From the NCBI GenBank assembly GCA_947631575.1, contig CANRLW010000002.1, forward strand, positions 1 through 64,000: a DNA stretch of 64,000 bases, given 5' to 3'. The DNA is from an uncultured Clostridia bacterium. Its GTDB lineage: Bacteria > Bacillota > Clostridia > Oscillospirales > Ruminococcaceae. The notes beneath the pieces are model-generated. The model was not told where the DNA came from. It saw only the letters and a list, made by a program, of their open reading frames with translations, and ran no database searches. Position 1 is the stretch's first letter; each line of letters opens with the position of its first letter. The position numbers and the translations under genes were made by a program. Of this stretch, positions 33,775-42,605 are shown in pieces.

Positions 33775-34998
33775 TTGGCTGACAATAATGATAACATCAA
33801 AAGCTTAGAGCTTTTAATAGCCAAGGCAAGCCCCGACAGCAAAATATTGCTCCCGAAAGGCGAATTTGAAGGACCTCTCACTATTTCAAAACCGCTGAAA
33901 ATAATTGGCGAAAACACCACCGTCTGGACTGATAAAGCTCCCGCAGTAGTTATAAAATCAACTGGAGTAAGCCTTAGCGCCATGCGTATCGAGGTGACGG
34001 ACGACAGACTCGAAAATGCGGCTTTGTGTTCGATTTTTCCGTGTGAAGTAAATGATGTGGAAATAAGCGGCGCTGTGAGCGGGTTTGGGAGTGAGGACGG
34101 TTTTTTCAGCGTTCCGAGGACAATAGAGCTTGGAGATTTTCAAGCCGAAGAAGAAAACACTTTTCTGATGACGGTCGTTGTTCCCGAAAGAACGGAGATA
34201 AAAGCGGAAAACATTTTGTTTGAGCCAAGCGTTCTTTCAAAGGGCAAAAACGAGCTGCTGATAAAAGTAAGCGGAATACCGCATGAGACCTGTCTTTATT
34301 CCGAAGTCATATTCAGAACTAAGTTTATAAGGAGAGCATATATTTGCGGAAAGGCGCTTTCTAATGCGGAAAAAGCCGACCGCAAAAGGATATGCGAAGA
34401 TAACGAAAACTATAACGCGGTAAATATCGTAAACAGCGCAGAGCTTTCTTTGCCCCCTGAAAATTCAACGCGCGAGGCGCTTGTTCTAACACGGGGAATG
34501 AGAGTTCCGCTCGCAAAATATTCGGACATGAAATTCTCGGCTTTCTTTAGCTGTAAGGATATGCCCGATAATCTTGATATTGACCCTTATGTTTTTCTTT
34601 TGGGGGAGAACGGAAAAGCGCTTTCGGATAAAAGCCTTATATTCTTTGGAAATGAGCGCTCCGAAAACGGAGAAGTCGTTTATTTCCCGAAGGACGGTCA
34701 TGTTGAATTTGACTTGTCAAAAGCGAATGCGAAAATCAAAAAAGTTGTTCTGGTCTATTCCGTATACGCGGGAAACAACGCCCGAAACTTTTCAAAGGTT
34801 AGAGATCCGCGGGTTAGCCTATGGACGGATCGCGAACGGGTTTCGTTTGTTTTGAATGATGTTCGTGATGTTACGTCGGCTGTTGCGCTTGAATTTTACA
34901 TCTACAAGGACGAATGGAAAATTTCCGCCGTAGGCGCTGGTTTTAAAGAGGGCATGGCGCGGTTTTGCAGGGAATTGGGAATACAAGTGGACGAATAA
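33775..34998 (+). CDS. TerD-domain protein with a predicted beta-helix N-terminus
   Basis: 407 residues from a TTG start behind GCGGGGGATTTGC. Residues 1-60 (ILLPKGEFEGPLTISKPLKIIG) read like the first turns of a right-handed beta-helix of the pectin-lyase/NosD kind; 60-215 look like beta sandwich. Residues about 235-407 are a TerD domain: LTRGMRVPL, NLDIDPYVFLLGENGK, FFGNERSENGEVVYF, HVEFDLSKANAKIKKVVL, YAGNNARNF and the end WKISAVGAGFKEGMARFCRELGI. TerD domains bind Ca2+ through acidic loops. The N-terminal fusion is unusual for the family. It is inside the Ter operon. Function: probably calcium-dependent assembly at the membrane; inference. Confidence 0.78.
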   Translation: MADNNDNIKSLELLIAKASPDSKILLPKGEFEGPLTISKPLKIIGENTTVWTDKAPAVVIKSTGVSLSAMRIEVTDDRLENAALCSIFPCEVNDVEISGAVSGFGSEDGFFSVPRTIELGDFQAEEENTFLMTVVVPERTEIKAENILFEPSVLSKGKNELLIKVSGIPHETCLYSEVIFRTKFIRRAYICGKALSNAEKADRKRICEDNENYNAVNIVNSAELSLPPENSTREALVLTRGMRVPLAKYSDMKFSAFFSCKDMPDNLDIDPYVFLLGENGKALSDKSLIFFGNERSENGEVVYFPKDGHVEFDLSKANAKIKKVVLVYSVYAGNNARNFSKVRDPRVSLWTDRERVSFVLNDVRDVTSAVALEFYIYKDEWKISAVGAGFKEGMARFCRELGIQVDE

Positions 34999-35037
34999 TT
35001 AAATTAACTTCTATTTACAAAAGGATGGTCGTTTTAT

Positions 35038-37212
35038 ATGCAGGAATTTACGAGATATGTGGGATATGACGATCCCGACAGTTTCAGAGGTCTGCTTATC
35101 GAAAAATTCGTAGATGTACAGAAAAACGGTCTGTTCTTCAAAGGAAAGCTCCCTTCGGCGTCGGTCGAAGAAATAACAAATGCCTCGGGCTATACCGCGG
35201 CAAGTTTTGACAGTGCCGACGACATAAAGAAAAGTCTGGATATGTGGCTGCATGACGTGAATATTCCATGCGACAGCGCGGCAGTCGCGGAGGTCATGAC
35301 AAAGGCAGTAGCAGAATGCGGAGTAAACAAGAAAAACAACTTCTTCGTTTTCTTATGCTGGATAATAAAATATCTCGCAAGCAGACCGACAGAGCTTGTG
35401 TATATAGGCGGGGCTACTCAAAAGGAACTTTATTTTCTGCTGATGATGCAGGCTGCGGGAGTAAAGATAACGCTCGTCAGCTACGGTCTTGACAAGGATT
35501 ATGTAAAGCTGTCATATAAAGATAGGATAACGGTAAAAAGCGGCAGGCTAAACGCTCCCATACAGATAGATTTTACGAAGATCGACCTTTCAAAAGAGGC
35601 AGCTCTGGCGAGCATGAGAGCCGAGGGCGAGCGCGTAAGCGGTCTTGTAAAAAAACTTTCCACGAGCGCGGCGGGTATGTTTGAAGACTTTATCACGAGC
35701 CGACAAACGCGCGTTGTGAAAAACGGCGGCGTTTATACACAAGACGGAGATATACCCGTTTACTGTGCGGCGCTGCTCGGATATGACAGCGAGGACGTTT
35801 ATACAAATATGCTCGTTAAATTCAAGGAGAGCTTTGCGGGACTTAAAAAACAGCTTATCTTTATAGAAAAGCCGCTTTCAAATCCCGACGCGGACGAGAT
35901 AAAAGCCATAGGCTCGGTTACGAGAACAAGCACCGCGGGAATGATCGACGAAATGGCTATGCAGATAAATCTTCAGGGCGACAAGAACAGAACTGCTCTT
36001 GCGAGAAAAGCTCTCAAAGATCTGCTTTCGGGTCTGGGTACGGCAAATCAGACGGTCGTTTTCAACTATGCCATGAAGATAGTTACATGGCTTTACAGAT
36101 GCACGCAAGCGAGAAAATATTCCGTAGCATACGAGGATATACCCGTTGTATTGTATTATGGCGACATATCACAGTCGGAGGTCTATTTTCTGCTGTTTAT
36201 GTCAATGTGCGGATTTGACGTTATATATATTTCGCCTAACCTCAACAACCAGAAAACTGTTGTAGATAAGAACATTGACGGAAGACTTCAGGTATTCTCA
36301 CTTCCTCAGTCAAAGGAAAGCGGAGAATATCCCAAAAAAGCCGTAAAGATGAAAGTGTCTACCGTCGCATACAATGCCGAGCGAGACCTCGACACTATGC
36401 TCTACAACGGCGATACGGGAATATTCAGGAGCTTTCAGTTTCCAAACAGTCAGAGCGTTACACTCAAAACGACCTATGAGGAAATAGCAATTCTCTGGAA
36501 ACAAGAGGCGCGTTTCAGACCGGGATTTGCGACAGCGGGAAATCTTGTTTCCGTACCGAATATCTTCGCAAAGATAAGCGGCGTTCAGGACGGCGACACG
36601 GGAAAATACTGGGACGGTGTAAGGGATAAGCTTACTCCCGAAACAATACTCATAATAAAACAGCCGAACAAGACAGAAACGAGCGCGACAGACCTTTCCG
36701 TATACAGACAGTTTTACAGAAACGGAGAAATTGACACAGAAAAGCTCAAAAGCAGTATGCTCAATAAATACAGCTATCTCCCCGACAGAATACAGGATAT
36801 GCTGTTCTATAAGCTACAGGAAACTTGTTCGAGCAGATTTCTGAAACTTGAGGGCGACGAGCTTATGTGCTCCGTTCTGCACTACGGAATGAATTTAAGT
36901 CGGGAATTTTTGCAGATGGTACAGCAGTTTGACTTTACAAAAAAGATCCCGAAACTTATTTACATTGACACAATAGAAGATACGTTTACGCTCGAAGAAT
37001 GTATACAGACAGTTTTATGCAGCCTTATCGGATTTGACGTATTGATCTATACGCCGTCGGGCTATAAAAACCTCGAAACCTATGTAAAGAACGACGCTTT
37101 CGAGGAGCATATAATGAACCAGTTTTTGTACAAAACGGAGATTCCGAAATTTAAGATACCCTCCGAGGATAAGAACAGCGGTTTTTTCGGAAAGCTGTTC
37201 GGAAAACACTAA
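35038..37212 (+). CDS. YceG-like Ter-system protein with three internal repeats
   Basis: 724 residues, cytoplasmic. Three similar alpha/beta units can be aligned by eye: LVYIGGATQKELYFLLMMQA (about 120), VVLYYGDISQSEVYFLLFMS (about 370) and KLIYIDTIEDTFTLEECIQT (about 640), each followed by a G-[FV]-[DK]-[IV] strand. This fits the YceG-like family named as a component of the biosynthetic module of Ter systems. No catalytic residues are evident to me. Ribosome site AAAGGATGG, 39 bases after the TerD gene. Confidence 0.7.
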   Translation: MQEFTRYVGYDDPDSFRGLLIEKFVDVQKNGLFFKGKLPSASVEEITNASGYTAASFDSADDIKKSLDMWLHDVNIPCDSAAVAEVMTKAVAECGVNKKNNFFVFLCWIIKYLASRPTELVYIGGATQKELYFLLMMQAAGVKITLVSYGLDKDYVKLSYKDRITVKSGRLNAPIQIDFTKIDLSKEAALASMRAEGERVSGLVKKLSTSAAGMFEDFITSRQTRVVKNGGVYTQDGDIPVYCAALLGYDSEDVYTNMLVKFKESFAGLKKQLIFIEKPLSNPDADEIKAIGSVTRTSTAGMIDEMAMQINLQGDKNRTALARKALKDLLSGLGTANQTVVFNYAMKIVTWLYRCTQARKYSVAYEDIPVVLYYGDISQSEVYFLLFMSMCGFDVIYISPNLNNQKTVVDKNIDGRLQVFSLPQSKESGEYPKKAVKMKVSTVAYNAERDLDTMLYNGDTGIFRSFQFPNSQSVTLKTTYEEIAILWKQEARFRPGFATAGNLVSVPNIFAKISGVQDGDTGKYWDGVRDKLTPETILIIKQPNKTETSATDLSVYRQFYRNGEIDTEKLKSSMLNKYSYLPDRIQDMLFYKLQETCSSRFLKLEGDELMCSVLHYGMNLSREFLQMVQQFDFTKKIPKLIYIDTIEDTFTLEECIQTVLCSLIGFDVLIYTPSGYKNLETYVKNDAFEEHIMNQFLYKTEIPKFKIPSEDKNSGFFGKLFGKH

Positions 37213-37231
37213 ACCGAAAGGATAAAACATT

Positions 37232-38407
37232 ATGGGACTTCAATTTACCCCCTCCTCAGCACAGCCGCAGGCACAGGCTCAGCAGGCAGAGATAGCTGCT
37301 ACGGGAACGGTCGTTACTGCGCCCGCAGACGCTGTTCTTGACGCAAAGATCGAAGAGGCAAAGAACTTCAATATTGCGGTAAAGACCGATGAGATCAAAC
37401 AGCAGCTCGCTACGAGCGATGAGATCGACAAGCTCGTTTCGACTATCAACGTAAACGACAGCCAGACCATCGTTAAGTTTGGAGCTGAAGCCGCAGATGA
37501 GATATCGAGAGCCTCAGACCAGGTTTTAAACTCCATGAGCATTGACCAGATAAACGACACGGGCACAATGCTTAAAAATCTCGCGGCAATTATGGATCAG
37601 TTCGATATCAAGGAAATCCAGGACGACAAGCCAGGTTTCTTCGGCAGCCTCAAGAAAAAGATTGAAAAGATCCTTAGCAAATACGACACAATGGGCAAAG
37701 AGATCGACAAGATCTATGTTCAACTGAAACAGTATGAAAGCGAGATAGAGCAGGCAAACCAGAAACTCGACTCGATGTATGACGCTAACATCGGATATTA
37801 TCAGCAGCTCGTAAAGTATATTATGGCGGGCGAACAGGGCGTTAAAGAGCTCGATGCGTTTATCGAGGAATACAAGAAGAAAGTTGAGGCAGCTCCCGAC
37901 GACGGAACTATTCGTATGGATCTTTCAAATTTACAGCAGATGCGTGAAATTCTCGACCAGAGAGTTATGGATCTGAAGATCGCTGAAAACGTTGCGCTCC
38001 AGACAGTGCCTATGCTGAAAACTATGGAATATTCAAACTTAAATCTTGTACGCAAGATAAACTCCGCATTTATCATCACCATGCCTGTATTCAAGCAGGC
38101 TCTCGCTCAGGCCATCATGCTCAAGCGCCAGAAGATACAGGCTGAAAGCCTTGCTGCTCTCGACGAAAAGACGAATGAGATGCTGATAAAGAACGCACAG
38201 AACACTGTCGAGCAGTCAAAGATGGTTGCATCTATGTCGGCTACTTCTTCTATAAAGGTTGAGACTCTCCAGCAGACATGGCAGACCATTGTAACAGGTA
38301 TAGACGAAGTTCAGGCTATCCAGGATCAGGCTCGCGAAAAGCGCAAGGCTGACGCTGTAGCGCTTGAACAGATAAAGGCTGACTACAAGAAAAAAATGAA
38401 AGCATAA
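37232..38407 (+). CDS. TelA-family protein (toxic anion resistance)
   Basis: 391 residues, mostly long helices and coiled coil (about 150-330), preceded by a Pro/Gln/Ala-rich N-terminus. The order of segments, especially PGFFGSLKKKIEKILSKYDT and the C-terminal QTWQTIVTGIDEVQAIQDQA, is that of the TelA/YaaN family, found in tellurite and nisin-type stress loci. Its biochemical role is unknown; a membrane-associated scaffold is often proposed. Last gene of the operon, 19 bases after the YceG-like gene, before the terminator at 38440. Confidence 0.88.
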   Translation: MGLQFTPSSAQPQAQAQQAEIAATGTVVTAPADAVLDAKIEEAKNFNIAVKTDEIKQQLATSDEIDKLVSTINVNDSQTIVKFGAEAADEISRASDQVLNSMSIDQINDTGTMLKNLAAIMDQFDIKEIQDDKPGFFGSLKKKIEKILSKYDTMGKEIDKIYVQLKQYESEIEQANQKLDSMYDANIGYYQQLVKYIMAGEQGVKELDAFIEEYKKKVEAAPDDGTIRMDLSNLQQMREILDQRVMDLKIAENVALQTVPMLKTMEYSNLNLVRKINSAFIITMPVFKQALAQAIMLKRQKIQAESLAALDEKTNEMLIKNAQNTVEQSKMVASMSATSSIKVETLQQTWQTIVTGIDEVQAIQDQAREKRKADAVALEQIKADYKKKMKA

Positions 38408-38439
38408 AATTTGTAAAGCTGTAAACAAGCTTTAATAAA

Positions 38440-38484
38440 AACCGCTTTGTAAGGGGATCTCCCGAACAAAGCGGTTCTTTTTTT
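38440..38484 (+). terminator. Terminator of the Ter-type operon
   Basis: 11-bp stem AACCGCTTTGT/ACAAAGCGGTT followed by CTTTTTTT. A strong intrinsic terminator 33 bases past the telA-like stop. Confidence 0.85.
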
Positions 38485-38485
38485 G

Positions 38486-38848
38486 TTTAACAAAACGGGC
38501 GGCTGTAGCATAAAATATCTTGCGTGGGTTGATGGAACAAAGCAAACTGCCCGAACGGAAAACTCGGCATTTTTGTACGACCGACGCGGGGTAAAAACCA
38601 CAGCCGCGCCGATGGTGGCAGAGCTTGTGCAATGCCCGCGAATAGCCAAAGGCTTTCAACGGCTGTTTAAAATACCCAAATGGCAGAGTCGACAGTGTAC
38701 TTGTATATTGTCAACCGCCAACAAGGAGAGCGAGGGGATCTCAACAGGGGTTCCCCCGCAATCTTTTATAATAGTGCAAAAACAAATACCGCCCTCTATA
38801 TCGTCAGTGTGTCAACTGAAAATACAAAAGGGCGGCCGTTTTGGGAAA
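38486..38848. other. Gene-free stretch, possibly decayed mobile DNA
   Basis: No credible gene on either strand; the ORFs in the track here lack ribosome sites. Base use is unlike the A+T-rich spacers elsewhere. An operator-like imperfect inverted repeat, GTTGACA-14 bases-TGTCGAC, reads on the minus strand near 38695-38722. A fragment of a mobile element or an uncharacterised conserved non-coding element are both possible. Confidence 0.35.
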
Positions 38849-38980
38849 TTACTGCCTGATATAAATTCCCTGCTCTTCGATATAATCTTCAAGCTCCTGT
38901 TTCATATCGCGAATTTTTTCCTCGTCTTTTGTGACTTGGTCGTTCGTTTTCTGTTCGGTGTTTTTCTCTTTATCGTCCAT
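38849..38980 (-). CDS. Small helical protein, 43 residues
   Basis: Start at the ATG at 38980 (MDDKEKNTEQKTNDQ), 11 bases after GGAGG; the track start lies far upstream without a site. The peptide is highly charged and predicted helical, with no membrane segment. It lies downstream of ppk1 and could be read from that transcript. No family recognised; it may also be a chance ORF. Confidence 0.4.
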   Translation of the reverse strand: MDDKEKNTEQKTNDQVTKDEEKIRDMKQELEDYIEEQGIYIRQ

Positions 38981-39017
38981 GATAGTGTTCACCTCCAAAA
39001 AGCTCCCTGTATATACA

Positions 39018-39050
39018 AGTGTGCGGCAAACTGTCTGCACACTTTTTTTA
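39018..39050. terminator. Hairpin with T run between the small gene and ppk1
   Basis: AGTGTGC/GCACACT stem, then seven T on the plus strand and a weaker T-rich tail on the minus strand. No plus-strand gene is upstream, so it may serve ppk1 weakly or be a relic. Confidence 0.35.
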
Positions 39051-39083
39051 ATTGATAGTTTTCGCAGAATATCCGGTGCGCTG

Positions 39084-41219
39084 TTATCTCGGCTTTTTTA
39101 CTTTTCTTATCTTTACTCTTATTGCGCCGGTATCGGGCTGTTCGGTTGCACTGTTTGCAGTATTCGCACTGTTTTGTTCATTTATGCTGTTTGCGGCGTT
39201 ATATGCCTGTTCGTAAAAATAGATCTGAGAGTTAAGAGCGGGCGCGCCGTTTTGCTGTACACGGCGATATTGTCCGTCAGACATAAGCTCGCGGGCTTTT
39301 ACATTGTCCTTCATACAAATGCTGAAAATATCGCACACCCTGTCAGCAAGCGCTTTATCAAGAACAGGCGCGGCAACTTCTACCCTGCGCTCGGTGTTTC
39401 TCGTCATAAAGTCCGCGCTCGAAATATAAACCCTGCGGCGCTCGTCCTTTCCGAAAATATAGATACGGCTGTGTTCGAGAAAACGCCCGACGATAGAAAT
39501 AACCCGGATATTTTCGGTTTCTCCGGGAACTCCCGGAATAAGGCAGCATATCCCCCTCACTACAAGCTCTATCTTTACTCCCGCGCGTGACGCCTCGGCG
39601 AGCTTTTCAATAAGATCCTTGTCCGTAAGCGAGTTTATTTTTATCGCTATATAGCCGTCCGAGCCGTAGGTTATCTCGTTGTCGATAAGCTCGACAATGC
39701 GGCTTTTTAGTCCTTTAGGAGCGACAAGCAGCTTATTTGTGCTTTCAACGGTGCTTTCCTCCGTGAGAGCGTTGAACACCACGGACGCGTCTGCGCCTAT
39801 CTCCTTGTTTGCGGTCATAAGCGTAAGGTCGGTGTAGAGCTTTGAAGTTCTTTCGTTGTAATTTCCCGTGCCGACCTGGGTAATGTAGCTTACGTCCGTT
39901 CCGTCACGAAGGGTTATGAGCAGGAGCTTTGAATGGACTTTCAGTTCTTCAAGCCCGTAAATAACGTTTACTCCCGCGTCTTCAAGCTGTTTTGACCAGC
40001 CGATGTTGTTTTCCTCGTCAAACCTTGCTCTGAGTTCCACAAGCGCCAGAACGTCCTTTCCGTTTTCTGCGGCTTTGTTAAGGGCGTTTATTATCTTACT
40101 GTCGCGCGCAACACGATAAAGGGTTATCTTTATTGACGAGACATTCGGATTTTCTGCCGCCTCGTCGAGCAGTCTTATAAACTGATTTATGTTTTCATAA
40201 GGGTAATTCAGCAGAATATCCTTATGCTGTATCTGCTCTATAAGCGAAACATTTCGGGATATAGAAGAAGGCTGCTGGGGAGTGAGCGGTTCAAAGAACA
40301 GGCTCTTTTCCTTTTCAAGCCGCTTTTCAAGCAGGTTCATAAAGCTTAGTGAAAGCGGAGAGCGCTGTTTGAAAACAAACGAATGTTTTACATCGAGCAC
40401 CTTTTCTAAAAGCTCTACGCTCTCGCTGTCGGGATTTCCCCAGAACTCAATGCGGACGGGCTGGAGCTTTTTGCGCTTTTTTATGAGCTTTGACATAATG
40501 TCCCTGAAATCAACATCATGGTCAAAAAGTGCCTCGTCTATGGAAATATCGGCGTTTCTTGTAACTCTGAAAATACAGCGCGACTCGATGATAAAGTTTG
40601 AAAAAACCTGTTTTGCGCAGTGGCTTATTATCTCCTCAATGAGCAGGAATTTTCCGCTTTTGGGGAGGAATACCGCTTTCGGAAGATTTTCGGGAACGGG
40701 CAGTATTCCGAATGTGCAGCGCGTTTCGGTCTTTTTTCTTATCTTGCAGCCGACATAAACTTCTCCGTTTTTGAAAAACGGAACGGGGTGTTTCTTGTCC
40801 ACAAGCCCCGTAAACAACAGCGGCAGCACCTCGCGCATGAAGTACGCCTTGAAAAATGCCTCGTCCTGCGGAGTGAGGCTGTTTATCGGAAGATGTTCAA
40901 TACCGTATTCCGAAAGCCCTTTCATTATTTTTTCATAGGCTTTGTCTTTCGGAGAAATGAGCTTTCTTACGCTCGAGGATATCTCCGAAAGCTGTTCTTT
41001 CGCGGTCATATTTGTTTTATTGTCGCGGTCTTTCGGATCGTAATTCATCTTGTCAAAAAGACTTCCGACCCTTATCATAAAGAACTCGTCAAGATTTGAG
41101 CAAAAAATGCTCACAAATCTAAGACGCTCAAAAAGCGGCGTGTTCTCATCAAAGGCCTCTTCAAGGACACGTTCGTTGAATTTAAGCCACGAAAGCTCGC
41201 GGTTTTCATAAAAGCCCAA
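39084..41219 (-). CDS. ppk1: Polyphosphate kinase
   Basis: About 711 residues. The TTG at 41219 is preferred because GGAGGG lies eight bases before it; the track TTG at 41234 would put that site inside the gene. The N-terminus FYENRELSWLKFNERVLEEA and FCSNLDEFFMIRVG are diagnostic of PPK1, and the two catalytic histidines are visible in LKVHSKLLLI and FLEHSRIYIFG. It polymerises ATP gamma-phosphate into polyphosphate, reversibly, usually at the membrane. A Ser/Asn/Gln-rich tail follows the conserved core. It follows prfB by about 60 bases and may share its transcript. Confidence 0.95.
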   Translation of the reverse strand: MGFYENRELSWLKFNERVLEEAFDENTPLFERLRFVSIFCSNLDEFFMIRVGSLFDKMNYDPKDRDNKTNMTAKEQLSEISSSVRKLISPKDKAYEKIMKGLSEYGIEHLPINSLTPQDEAFFKAYFMREVLPLLFTGLVDKKHPVPFFKNGEVYVGCKIRKKTETRCTFGILPVPENLPKAVFLPKSGKFLLIEEIISHCAKQVFSNFIIESRCIFRVTRNADISIDEALFDHDVDFRDIMSKLIKKRKKLQPVRIEFWGNPDSESVELLEKVLDVKHSFVFKQRSPLSLSFMNLLEKRLEKEKSLFFEPLTPQQPSSISRNVSLIEQIQHKDILLNYPYENINQFIRLLDEAAENPNVSSIKITLYRVARDSKIINALNKAAENGKDVLALVELRARFDEENNIGWSKQLEDAGVNVIYGLEELKVHSKLLLITLRDGTDVSYITQVGTGNYNERTSKLYTDLTLMTANKEIGADASVVFNALTEESTVESTNKLLVAPKGLKSRIVELIDNEITYGSDGYIAIKINSLTDKDLIEKLAEASRAGVKIELVVRGICCLIPGVPGETENIRVISIVGRFLEHSRIYIFGKDERRRVYISSADFMTRNTERRVEVAAPVLDKALADRVCDIFSICMKDNVKARELMSDGQYRRVQQNGAPALNSQIYFYEQAYNAANSINEQNSANTANSATEQPDTGAIRVKIRKVKKPR

Positions 41220-41276
41220 TTTTTGTCCCTCCAATGATTACTTAAAACTGTAAATTAAAATCAACTACAGTCCGAA

Positions 41277-42383
41277 TTACTTCTGACTTTGCATTTTGAG
41301 GTATGCGTTTATAAATCCGTCAAGATCACCGTCCATAACGGCGTTTATGTTGCCGCTCTCAAAATTTGTGCGGTGGTCTTTGGCGAGAGTATACGGCATA
41401 AATACATACGAGCGAATCTGACTTCCCCACTCGATCTTTAATTGTTCACCCTTTATGTCGCTTATCTTTTCGAGGTGTTCCTGCTCTTTTATCTGAATGA
41501 GCTTACTCATCAGCATTTTCATCGCAAACTCGCGATTCTGCACCTGAGAACGCTGGGTCTGGCAGGCTGTGACAATGCCCGTAGGCTTGTGGATAAGTCT
41601 TACTGCCGAGCTTGTTTTGTTGATATGCTGACCGCCCGCGCCGCTTGAACGGAAAACTTCCATTATGAGATCTTCGGGGCGTATCTCTACAGAAATGTCC
41701 TTTTCGATTTCAGGCATAACTTCGACAGACGCAAAGCTCGTATGTCTTCTGCCCGCGGCGTCAAAGGGAGACACTCTGACAAGCCTGTGAACGCCATGTT
41801 CGCTCTTTAAAAAGCCGTATGCATTAAAGCCCTCTATATGGATAGACGCGCTTTTTATTCCCGCCTCGTCTCCGTCGAGAATGTCGAGTATCTCTGTTTT
41901 AAAGCCGTGGGAATCAGCCCATTTAGTGTACATTCTCACAAGCATTGATACCCAGTCCTGCGCCTCTGTTCCGCCTGCGCCGGCATGGAATGAAAGAATT
42001 GCGTTTGAGCTGTCGTATTCGCCCGTGAGGAGCGTAGAGAGCTTTTGTTCTTCGAGAGAGGTCTTTACCTTTTGTGCAAGCTCCTTTACCTCGCCTAACA
42101 TGCTTTCGTCATTTTCTTCTTCCGCAAGCTCTATCATCGTCAGGACATCATCGCGGTTTGAACAAAGCTTATTGTATTCCTCAATTGTCTGCTTATAATG
42201 TCCGATCTGCTGGAGTATAGCGCTCGATTTTTCCGCATCGTCCCAGAAATTCGGCTCTGTCGTTTTCATTTCAAGTTCATCGAGCTTTATCTTTACCGCG
42301 TCAAGATTTAAAGCGGAGCGAAGGTCTTCCAGCTCGGGCTTTAAATTTTCCATTTCAAGGCGCGTTTCATCATATTGTATCAT
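41277..42383 (-). CDS. prfB: Peptide chain release factor 2
   Basis: 368 residues, full length. The hydrolysis loop is SGAGGQHINKTSSAVRL (GGQ) and the stop-codon motif is SPFDAAGRRHTSF (SPF, reads UGA). It ends translation at UAA and UGA. Unlike many prfB genes there is no in-frame UGA needing a +1 shift near codon 25: the region DLRSALNLDAVKIKLDELEM is read straight through. The promoter at 42547-42575 leaves a leader of about 155 bases. Ribosome site GAAAGGAA. Confidence 0.97.
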   Translation of the reverse strand: MIQYDETRLEMENLKPELEDLRSALNLDAVKIKLDELEMKTTEPNFWDDAEKSSAILQQIGHYKQTIEEYNKLCSNRDDVLTMIELAEEENDESMLGEVKELAQKVKTSLEEQKLSTLLTGEYDSSNAILSFHAGAGGTEAQDWVSMLVRMYTKWADSHGFKTEILDILDGDEAGIKSASIHIEGFNAYGFLKSEHGVHRLVRVSPFDAAGRRHTSFASVEVMPEIEKDISVEIRPEDLIMEVFRSSGAGGQHINKTSSAVRLIHKPTGIVTACQTQRSQVQNREFAMKMLMSKLIQIKEQEHLEKISDIKGEQLKIEWGSQIRSYVFMPYTLAKDHRTNFESGNINAVMDGDLDGFINAYLKMQSQK

Positions 42384-42546
42384 ATAAAAAATTCCTTTCG
42401 TTACTTTAGGTTTGTGTTTTCAATTAAAAGCCATAAAACCAAGCCCGTCAGTAACGCTTTTCATCAGAAAAAATATGCATGGGTTATCTGCCTTTCGATT
42501 ATTTTACAATGTTCCGTTATTAAGAACAATTCGCTTTCTCTGAATT

Positions 42547-42575
42547 ATTATACATCATTATTTAAAAAATGTCAA
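42547..42575 (-). promoter_or_regulatory. Sigma-A promoter of prfB
   Basis: Minus strand TTGACA, 17 bases, TATAAT, a perfect consensus. It lies just past the aminopeptidase stop. Confidence 0.85.
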
Positions 42576-42605
42576 GCGCGGAAAACCGCCAGCTTATGAT
42601 AACAC

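Noticed and set aside
38483-39055. 190-residue plus-strand ORF after the telA terminator
   Set aside because: It starts right inside the terminator T run, has no ribosome site, and its residues show no domain; I treat the stretch as non-coding.
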